Shown: positions 1 to 4,157 of the stretch, one piece after another | Layout of the letters: the number at the start of each line of letters is the position of its first letter | Position numbering within the stretch: position 1 is the stretch's first letter | Notes under the pieces: model-generated | Told to the model about the DNA's origin: nothing | The model's database searches: none | The model's input: only the letters and a program-made list of their open reading frames with translations | Translations under genes and position numbers: made by a program | Assembly (NCBI GenBank): GCA_002350845.1 | Contig: DEFL01000045.1 | Span: 1 to 9,464, forward strand | DNA length: 9,464 bases | Source: Christensenella sp. UBA2853 | Lineage (GTDB): Bacteria > Bacillota > Clostridia > Christensenellales > Aristaeellaceae | Reading direction: 5' to 3'

Positions 1-21
1 TTTTTAGACTGTGAATAGTAA

Positions 22-837
22 CTATCTTTCCAGCATCAGATAATACCATGTCGCCATGATATCCCTGAGGTAGCTTAGCGCAGCGCTTTCAGACAAATCA
101 TCGATACGCACAGGATCATCCACAACCGTATGAATGGGGTTATGTTTCTCGTGATTGGTATCATCTCTGATATAGTGAACAACAGGAACGACCAACGATC
201 CTGTCTCACAGGCAATTCTGTATATGCCCGGCCAAAGATCAAGAAGCAGGCGATTCGGTGATTTATTCCAGACGCCTTCTGGAAACATGGTAATATCTGC
301 CCCCAAACTCAGACACCGGACGGCTTTAGGTATGACCGTCTTTCTGCTGGCTTGTATCTTTCGATTGGCAAGGATCACACCAATTGCCCATGAACTGATA
401 CCATCCAGGGTATTGAAGAAAATCGGCAGGCTTGCCAGCACCAGGTAAGTGTGCCTTTGTGCTGCAAGAATCGTTGCCGCCACATCATCTTTGAAGCCAT
501 GATTTGCGGCCCAGATTACAGGAGCTTTGGGCAACTGGATTCCAGTATCCGGTAAAGGGCTTTCTGCATTCGGATTGCGCAGCTGATTCCGGTTTTCAAT
601 GATTTGCCGTTCGTGTAAGAATGCGGGTCCCAATGCCCGGATCAGAAAATGGATATTTCTTCTCCATTGTATGCTGCGGGGAGTAATGGTTTGCGGGTCT
701 TCATCCAGCAGGTACCGCATTCGGTTGCAGAGAAGACCGTACAAAATCGAAGGTGCACTGTCTCCGGTCAGGTCTTTTTCACTGGTAATCAGTCCAGCAT
801 ACTTTTCTAGCAGCTTTTTATTCGTTTCCATCGCCAT
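22..837 (-). CDS. PlsC-like lysophospholipid/glycerolipid acyltransferase
   Basis: This 271-residue protein probably transfers an acyl chain from acyl-ACP or acyl-CoA to a glycerolipid or related acceptor at the inner face of the membrane. The PlsC/LPLAT signature is visible: NHGFKDD at 112-118 supplies the catalytic H113-x4-D118 pair, and FPEG at 185-188 is the acceptor-binding motif. The stretch 132-157 is hydrophobic and could lie in the membrane. About 100 residues precede the HX4D motif, more than in the shortest PlsC proteins, and I do not recognise them. The ATG at 837 is the first one after an in-frame stop; no good ribosome site sits at normal distance, so coupling to the ligase stub that ends five bases upstream is possible. 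A second ATG lies two codons in. The gene looks less GC-rich than the genes to the right. The acyltransferase family is secure; the substrate is unknown. Confidence 0.85.
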   Translation of the reverse strand: MAMETNKKLLEKYAGLITSEKDLTGDSAPSILYGLLCNRMRYLLDEDPQTITPRSIQWRRNIHFLIRALGPAFLHERQIIENRNQLRNPNAESPLPDTGIQLPKAPVIWAANHGFKDDVAATILAAQRHTYLVLASLPIFFNTLDGISSWAIGVILANRKIQASRKTVIPKAVRCLSLGADITMFPEGVWNKSPNRLLLDLWPGIYRIACETGSLVVPVVHYIRDDTNHEKHNPIHTVVDDPVRIDDLSESAALSYLRDIMATWYYLMLER

Positions 838-842
838 AAGAA

Positions 843-998
843 TCAGGGGTCATTTCCTTTCTGTGATTCCAGTTCCAGCGCCTTGAAATCGACTTTCCCG
901 ATCAGTGCGCGCGGCAGTTTCTTTTGAAGATATTCTTCAATTATCTTTTTCGCTTTAAGCTTCGTTTGTTTTGTGCCGCCCCTATCTTTTTTTCTACA
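843..998 (-). pseudogene. C-terminal stub of an AMP-forming acyl-CoA/acyl-ACP ligase
   Basis: The minus strand is open from a TGA at 999-1001 to a TGA at 843-845. Its last 30 or so codons read like the end of an adenylate-forming ligase: after a lysine-rich helix comes EEYLQKKLPRALIGKVDFKA. The LPR-x-LIGKVD block matches the family's A10 motif, whose lysine helps form the acyl-adenylate. There is no start codon with a ribosome site, and none of the roughly 500 residues that should precede it are present; upstream DNA is AT-rich and non-coding. I infer a ligase gene that lost everything but its 3' end. It stops five bases before the PlsC-like gene, so the two were probably one operon or an Aas-like ligase/acyltransferase pair. 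Confidence 0.65.
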
Positions 999-1104
999 TC
1001 ATACATTGGGGGCATGACTCAACTCAATCGATGTTACATATACAATGAAGCACACACCAACATCATTCGCTTTGATTTCTGTTGAATAGAAGGGTGTAGC
1101 TTTT

Positions 1105-1129
1105 ATTGGAATTCGGATACATATCCAAT
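1105..1129. promoter_or_regulatory. Inverted repeat downstream of the candidate promoter
   Basis: ATTGGA at 1105-1110 pairs with TCCAAT at 1124-1129, and an alternative inner pair GGATA/TATCC lies at 1115-1126. On the minus strand it starts a few bases after the expected transcription start of the promoter at 1139-1167. It could be an operator or a weak leader hairpin. The two pairings exclude each other, so neither is certain. Confidence 0.25.
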
Positions 1130-1138
1130 ATATAGAAA

Positions 1139-1167
1139 ATACTAGCATTTGGTTTTTCAAAAATCAA
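1139..1167 (-). promoter_or_regulatory. Candidate sigma-A promoter for the ligase stub/PlsC unit
   Basis: On the minus strand TTGATT (1167-1162) and TAGTAT (1144-1139) are separated by 17 bases, and a TG one base before the -10 hexamer gives an extended -10. The leader to the PlsC-like start would be about 295 bases, the space once filled by the ligase gene. AT-rich DNA makes chance matches more likely, so this is moderate evidence. Confidence 0.4.
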
Positions 1168-1251
1168 TCATAAATATGTTATTTTGGATTTTTAAAGAAT
1201 CGTTTCAGATAAACACATTGTTATGGCTGCTTCCAATCCTGGCAGTTTGGA

Positions 1252-1284
1252 AAATAAAAAAGCGGAAGAGTATCACTCTTCCGC
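1252..1284 (-). terminator. Rho-independent terminator of the rubrerythrin cassette row
   Basis: GCGGAAGAG and CTCTTCCGC form a perfect 9-bp stem with a 5-base loop at 1262-1284. On the minus strand it runs straight into a T-rich tract (complement of 1252-1261). It lies after the last zinc-ribbon gene and its decayed tail repeat. Confidence 0.9.
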
Positions 1285-1302
1285 CAAACACTTTATTGCC
1301 TG

Positions 1303-1349
1303 TTTTTTCCAGAAACACCGCTTCGGCAGCCTTTCAAATCCTTACGGTA
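1303..1349 (-). repeat. Decayed fourth copy of the rubrerythrin 3' tail
   Basis: Directly after the stop of the second zinc-ribbon gene, the minus strand resembles the tail repeat with a few substitutions and short indels. For example GAAGCGGTGTTTCTGG corresponds to GAAGCGGTATTTCGG, and AAGGATTTGAAAGGC to AAGGGCTTTGAAGGC. The reading frame is broken and the tail stop is lost. By eye roughly four fifths of about 37 aligned bases agree. Its place just after a zinc-ribbon gene, like copy 2, supports homology over chance. Confidence 0.65.
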
Positions 1350-1589
1350 TCAGACATGATATGCTTTTTCATATCCACACTGATCGCAATGATACGTCAG
1401 GACGCCGGTCCTGTTGTTCTGGATCCGCATGTCTGTGAATTGATTGCTGGAAAACCCGCCGGGACGAAGTGTCTCTCTGAAGCGGTCACCGAAATCGACC
1501 GCCGAGCCTTCATTGTCGACGATATGCCAACCATCAGCTTTCCCACATTTTGGACATGCCTTGGGAGGATCCTTCCTGAAAAGTGCCAT
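1350..1589 (-). CDS. Small zinc-ribbon protein, paralogue 2
   Basis: A 79-residue soluble protein with two CxxC knuckles, CPKC at 12-15 and CDQC at 68-71, followed by GYEKAY. This pattern suggests one bound zinc (or iron) ion; it is not a rubredoxin, whose spacing differs. Residues 1-21 are identical to the paralogue at 2158-2397 and the C-terminal knuckle is nearly so, but the roughly 45 residues between have diverged, sharing little more than GSAV. AAGGAG lies 11 bases before the ATG and overlaps the TAA of the preceding tail repeat, as at paralogue 1. Function is unknown. Its place in a rubrerythrin row suggests a role in redox stress or metal handling, which is inference only. Confidence 0.8.
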   Translation of the reverse strand: MALFRKDPPKACPKCGKADGWHIVDNEGSAVDFGDRFRETLRPGGFSSNQFTDMRIQNNRTGVLTYHCDQCGYEKAYHV

Positions 1590-1604
1590 GATTATGCGCG
1601 CTCC

Positions 1605-1664
1605 TTATTTGCCGAAATACCGCTTCAGCAGGCCTTCAAAGCCCTTGCCGTGGCGGGCTTCATC
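1605..1664 (-). repeat. Third copy of the rubrerythrin 3' tail (intact)
   Basis: Sixty bases encode DEARHGKGFEGLLKRYFGK plus TAA, the exact C-terminus of the rubrerythrin. It differs from the rubrerythrin copy at three bases, all silent. It begins inside the stop codon of the membrane-protein gene (GAT TGA T), with its coding frame one base ahead of that gene's frame. The similarity continues past the TAA through the ribosome site and first 20 or so codons of the next zinc-ribbon gene, so the duplicated block is about 140 bases. Confidence 0.9.
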
Positions 1665-2046
1665 AATCACCAGTTCTGATTTTCCGCTGTTTCATTGCAA
1701 ACCAGACCAGCGATACAATCAACAGGACTGTTGTCAAGCCCACACCAATGACGCACTCCAACCAGGCAATGGCACGGCCTTCCACATCATCCACAATATA
1801 GCGAAAATACAGCCAGGATGATTGCTGAAGAACGCAGAAGGTGACTGCGATGTGCAAAACTCCCAGTACGATCACGTGCCACCATCGTTTGCTTGCTCTC
1901 ATATTCAGCAGGAATAGCAGAATGTGCAATGGAGGCATGAGCGCCATCTCGAGCGGAGCACCGCCACGATACAACAGGCATATGGAAAGCAGAGCCAGAT
2001 TAGCAGCGCACGCCAAAGGAAACAGCCACTTCTGTTTCATGCACAT
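1663..2046 (-). CDS. Orphan four-helix membrane protein
   Basis: A 127-residue protein with four hydrophobic segments at about 7-25, 32-49, 56-78 and 93-118, separated by short loops, and a basic C-terminus (KQRKIR). I do not recognise the family and see no catalytic motif. The start at 2046 has GGAG five bases upstream; a second ATG at 2040 lies further from that site. The gene sits between tail copies 2 and 3, in the same direction as its neighbours, and its TGA falls at the junction with copy 3. It may be a cassette passenger, cotranscribed with rubrerythrin. The coding call rests on the ribosome site, the clean membrane pattern and the tight packing. Confidence 0.65.
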   Translation of the reverse strand: MCMKQKWLFPLACAANLALLSICLLYRGGAPLEMALMPPLHILLFLLNMRASKRWWHVIVLGVLHIAVTFCVLQQSSWLYFRYIVDDVEGRAIAWLECVIGVGLTTVLLIVSLVWFAMKQRKIRTGD

Positions 2047-2066
2047 CCACTCTCCAATGGAAATAG

Positions 2067-2092
2067 GGGCAGTGCGCCATAGTACACTGCCC
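2067..2092 (-). other. Stem-loop between tail copy 2 and the membrane-protein gene
   Basis: GGGCAGTG and CACTGCCC form an 8-bp stem around a 10-base loop. The minus-strand sequence after it is only mildly T-rich (CTATTTCC), so it is a poor terminator. It could lower readthrough or protect the upstream mRNA end. It is absent from the other two tail-gene junctions. Confidence 0.5.
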
Positions 2093-2099
2093 GATTATT

Positions 2100-2159
2100 T
2101 TACTTCCCGAAATACCTCTTCAGCAGGCCTTCAAAGCCCTTGCCGTGACGGGCTTCGTC
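2100..2159 (-). repeat. Second copy of the rubrerythrin 3' tail (intact)
   Basis: Sixty bases again encode DEARHGKGFEGLLKRYFGK plus TAA. Six bases differ from the rubrerythrin copy and five from copy 3, all silent. It starts inside the TGA of the first zinc-ribbon gene (TAT TGA C), one base ahead of that gene's frame, the same geometry as copy 3. Unlike copies 1 and 3 it is not followed by the shared ribosome site and zinc-ribbon start, but by a stem-loop and the membrane-protein gene. Confidence 0.9.
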
Positions 2160-2397
2160 AATAAGCTTTTTCGTATCCACAACTGTCGCAGTGATAGCGG
2201 AGCTTGCTGCTCTTTTTGCCCATCGCACCCGTCAGGTTCTGACTAAAAGTGTTGCGGATGGGAGCTGATGAGAATGAATTCACCGCTGAGCCCTGGTTAA
2301 CATAATCCTGGGATGCTTCAGCCGTCAGTACGCGCCAGCCATCCGCTTTCCCACATTTTGGACATGCCTTGGGAGGATCTTTCCTGAAAAGTGCCAT
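2158..2397 (-). CDS. Small zinc-ribbon protein, paralogue 1
   Basis: A 79-residue soluble protein with CPKC at 12-15 and CDSC at 70-73 ending GYEKAY, likely one structural zinc (or iron) site. The middle part (about 24-66) is rich in Ser, Asn, Ala and Gly and shows no recognisable fold. The ATG at 2397 follows the rubrerythrin stop by 15 bases; AAGGAG overlaps that stop (TAAGGAG), so reinitiation by ribosomes leaving rubrerythrin is likely. The gene must share the rubrerythrin promoter, since there is no room for another. I do not recognise the family. Conservation of both knuckles in two diverged copies supports a real protein. An electron-transfer or metal-sensing partner of rubrerythrin is possible but unproven. 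Confidence 0.85.
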   Translation of the reverse strand: MALFRKDPPKACPKCGKADGWRVLTAEASQDYVNQGSAVNSFSSAPIRNTFSQNLTGAMGKKSSKLRYHCDSCGYEKAY

Positions 2398-2412
2398 GAT
2401 AGTGCGCGCTCC

Positions 2413-2955
2413 TTATTTGCCGAAATACCGCTTCAGCAGGCCTTCAAAGCCCTTGCCATGACGGGCCTCATCGCGTCCGATTTCATGGACGATGTCGTGG
2501 ATAGCGTCAAGATTGAGAGCCTTGGCCTTCTTTGCGAGATCTGCACGGCCCTGGGTTGCACCATACTCTGCATCAGCGCGCATTTCCAGATTCTTCTTGG
2601 TGGAATCGGTGAGCACTTCGCCAAGCAGTTCAGCAAAATGTGCAGCATGCTCTGCTTCTTCCATAGCTGCCTTCTCATAGAAAGCACCGATCTCAGGATA
2701 TCCTTCACGGATGGCCTGACGGCTCATGGCAAGATACATGCCGACTTCAGAGCATTCACCGTTGAACATTTCACGCAGGCCGTTCTTGATTTCTTCGGGA
2801 GCGTCGGAAGCAACACCGACCACATGCTCGCAAGCCCAAACTTTTTCGGATTCCTGCTTGATGAACTTGGAGGCAGGAGCCTTGCAGACGGGGCAGCGTT
2901 CAGGAGCCTGTTCTCCTTCGTAAACATAACCGCAGACTGAGCAAACCCATTTCAT
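2413..2955 (-). CDS. rbr: Reverse rubrerythrin (rubredoxin-first diiron peroxidase)
   Basis: A 180-residue cytoplasmic protein that reduces hydrogen peroxide (and probably oxygen) with electrons passed from NADH through redox partners, protecting anaerobes. A rubredoxin domain comes first: C5, C8, C21 and C24 form the FeS4 site. A four-helix ferritin-like domain follows, with likely diiron ligands E67, E100, H103, E130, E163 and H166. This order is that of the reverse rubrerythrins of Clostridia. The true start is the ATG at 2953-2955, nine bases after CGGAGG; the open frame runs 40 codons further upstream, but that part is AT-rich promoter DNA with no sensible protein. The last 19 residues, including E163 and H166, are the unit repeated three more times downstream. 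It heads the row ending at 1252. Confidence 0.95.
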   Translation of the reverse strand: MKWVCSVCGYVYEGEQAPERCPVCKAPASKFIKQESEKVWACEHVVGVASDAPEEIKNGLREMFNGECSEVGMYLAMSRQAIREGYPEIGAFYEKAAMEEAEHAAHFAELLGEVLTDSTKKNLEMRADAEYGATQGRADLAKKAKALNLDAIHDIVHEIGRDEARHGKGFEGLLKRYFGK

Positions 2956-2981
2956 ATAATAATTCCTCCGAATATTGTATT

Positions 2982-2999
2982 TTGAACATATACGTTCAA
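2982..2999. promoter_or_regulatory. Probable operator at the rubrerythrin promoter
   Basis: The minus strand reads TTGAACGTATATGTTCAA: 6-base arms TTGAAC and GTTCAA around six bases. It lies four bases downstream of the candidate -10 hexamer and covers the expected transcription start, a classic place for a repressor. It does not match the PerR consensus (TTATAATNATTATAA), and I cannot name the regulator. Peroxide or redox control would fit the gene. Confidence 0.45.
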
Positions 3000-3003
3000 T
3001 CTG

Positions 3004-3012
3004 ATTGTAACA
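3004..3012 (-). promoter_or_regulatory. Extended -10 promoter of rubrerythrin
   Basis: TGTTACAAT on the minus strand gives TACAAT with the TG extension. The position 17 bases upstream (TTCCAT, 3032-3027) is a poor -35, which extended -10 promoters tolerate. Transcription would start near 2997, leaving a leader of about 42 bases with CGGAGG near its end. Confidence 0.4.
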
Positions 3013-3088
3013 TAGTTGAGTGGGGAATGGAAGCTTGAGGAGGAAAAAACACCGGAAAAATATGCTGTAATGCATATTCGTGCGAATG

Positions 3089-3110
3089 AAAAAAGCAGGC
3101 AGAGCCTGCT
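3089..3110 (-). terminator. Rho-independent terminator after rnc
   Basis: AGCAGGC and GCCTGCT form a 7-bp stem with a 3-base loop at 3094-3110, followed on the minus strand by six T. It begins seven bases after the rnc stop and separates the plsX-acpP-rnc operon from rubrerythrin. Confidence 0.9.
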
Positions 3111-3116
3111 GAATGA

Positions 3117-3785
3117 TTAAGAGGGAAGGTCCCCCAGGGCTTTGAGTGCATCGAGGGCAGCCGCTTTTTCTGCTTCCTTCTTTGTGCGGCCGAATCCATG
3201 TCCGAGGACGGAACCGTTATGGGATACGGAGGCCTCAAACTTCGGATCATGCTGCGGTCCGGAGACACCGATAATTTCATACACCGGGAACGTGGAACCG
3301 TCCTGCTGGAGGAATTCCTGCAGACGGCTTTTTGCATCCTGCATGGGCCGGTGCACATCCTCGGGCTTTGGCCAGAAGCGGACAATGATTTTTCTTGCCT
3401 CTTCCAGACCGCCGTCAAGGTATACAGCTGCAAGAACCGCTTCCATGACATCACACAGAACGCTCGGCTTCTCTCTGCCGCCGGTCAGTTCCTCGCCGTG
3501 GTCCATGAGCAGTGCCTGGCCGAGACCCAGCGACTGCGCCACAGGGCTCAGCGCATCTTCACAGACCAGAAGAGCGCGCAGATGCGTCAGGTTGCCTTCC
3601 TGATCCTTCGGATGGTTTGTGTAAAGAATGTCGCTCATGATGAACTGAAGGACTGCATCACCGAGAAACTCGAGACGCTGGTTATTGTTTTCCTTCATGG
3701 ACGGATGGGTCAGTGCCTGCCTGAGCAGAGCAGGATTATGAAAATGATAGCCCAGTGCATTCATGACCCGCTGCAAATCCTGCAT
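3117..3785 (-). CDS. rnc: Ribonuclease III
   Basis: A 222-residue endonuclease that cuts double-stranded RNA, maturing rRNA precursors and controlling some mRNAs. The catalytic domain carries the signature RLEFLGD (37-43) with E39 and D43, and DVMEA with D112 and E115; these match the metal-binding acids of the family. Position 36 is Gln where the E. coli enzyme has Glu (E38). A double-stranded RNA-binding domain fills about 150-222. The ATG at 3785 is chosen because GAGAGG lies eight bases upstream and the protein then begins at the normal family start; the open frame continues 33 codons further into the acpP 3' region without a start of that quality. It is the last gene of the plsX operon, where Firmicutes commonly keep it. 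Confidence 0.95.
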   Translation of the reverse strand: MQDLQRVMNALGYHFHNPALLRQALTHPSMKENNNQRLEFLGDAVLQFIMSDILYTNHPKDQEGNLTHLRALLVCEDALSPVAQSLGLGQALLMDHGEELTGGREKPSVLCDVMEAVLAAVYLDGGLEEARKIIVRFWPKPEDVHRPMQDAKSRLQEFLQQDGSTFPVYEIIGVSGPQHDPKFEASVSHNGSVLGHGFGRTKKEAEKAAALDALKALGDLPS

Positions 3786-3820
3786 GTTGGTTCCTCTCCC
3801 GAAATAACGTTCGCTTTGAA

Positions 3821-3848
3821 ATGACGCTCCGGCAGACCGGAGCGTCAT
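3821..3848 (-). other. Perfect 12-bp hairpin between acpP and rnc
   Basis: ATGACGCTCCGG and CCGGAGCGTCAT pair perfectly around a 4-base loop. It starts about ten bases after the acpP stop and ends 35 bases before the rnc start. On the minus strand only three T follow, so full termination is unlikely. It may act as a partial attenuator, an mRNA stabiliser for acpP, or a processing site; RNase III cutting its own leader is known in E. coli. Confidence 0.75.
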
Positions 3849-3858
3849 CAGTGGTTCC

Positions 3859-4083
3859 TTATTTATGGCTTTCGATATAATCAACGACGTCGCCGACGGT
3901 CTTCATCTTCATGATCTGATCATCCTCGACGGTGATGCCGAACTGGTCTTCCAGGTCCATGATCATAACCATGATGTTGGCGCTGTCTGCTTTGAGATCG
4001 TCAATCAGGCGGGAATCGCGCGTGATGGTGGAAGGGTCAACTTTCAGCTGCTTGCTGATCATTTCAACAACATTATCAAACAT
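3859..4083 (-). CDS. acpP: Acyl carrier protein
   Basis: A 74-residue acidic four-helix protein that carries growing acyl chains on a 4'-phosphopantetheine arm in fatty-acid synthesis and feeds PlsX. The attachment serine is S34 in the motif ADSAN; most family members have DSL, so Ala replaces Leu after the serine. The length and the acidic second helix (DLEDQFGI) fit the family. GGAGG stands ten bases before the ATG. It lies 74 bases after plsX and 73 before rnc in one operon; the fabD and fabG genes often found here in Firmicutes are missing. The alanine variant could mark a secondary carrier rather than the main one, but the plsX/rnc context favours the housekeeping role. Confidence 0.93.
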   Translation of the reverse strand: MFDNVVEMISKQLKVDPSTITRDSRLIDDLKADSANIMVMIMDLEDQFGITVEDDQIMKMKTVGDVVDYIESHK

Positions 4084-4126
4084 AATAAGGTACCTCCTCA
4101 GGCCGGTGGCCAGACATTCAATATAT

Positions 4127-4151
4127 GCAGCCCGTGAAAACGGGATTCTGC
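4127..4151. other. Small stem-loop between plsX and acpP
   Basis: CCCGT/ACGGG with a 4-base loop is extended by GCAG/CTGC across a 3-base bulge. No T-run follows on the minus strand. A second short repeat (GGCC-GGT-GGCC, 4101-4111) lies next to the acpP ribosome site. These may tune the high acpP expression relative to plsX; no more can be said. Confidence 0.35.
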
Positions 4152-4157
4152 CGTGAT

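Larger units (their letters stand above)
1002..1251. other. AT-rich intergenic stretch, no gene seen
   Basis: This stretch is clearly richer in A and T than its surroundings and has no believable coding frame. A plus-strand frame that starts here (1149-1679) runs antisense through real minus-strand genes and has no ribosome site. It holds a candidate minus-strand promoter and an inverted repeat, listed separately. The rest may be decayed remains of the missing ligase gene, but I see no residual similarity. Confidence 0.5.

Noticed and set aside
1149..1679. 176-codon plus-strand open frame
   Set aside because: It runs antisense through a zinc-ribbon gene, a tail repeat and the terminator, has no ribosome site, and its start lies in AT-rich promoter DNA.
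1303..2472. Tail repeats as integron attC sites or a CRISPR array
   Set aside because: They are coding copies of a host gene end, without attC core sites or regular spacers, and no integrase or cas gene is present in the window.
2413..2472. Tail as an encapsulin cargo-loading peptide
   Set aside because: It is an integral part of the rubrerythrin fold and carries diiron ligands; it does not resemble the known loading peptides and no encapsulin gene is seen.
2956..3075. 40-codon N-terminal extension of rubrerythrin
   Set aside because: It covers the promoter and operator region, and the family starts directly at the rubredoxin domain, which has its own good ribosome site.
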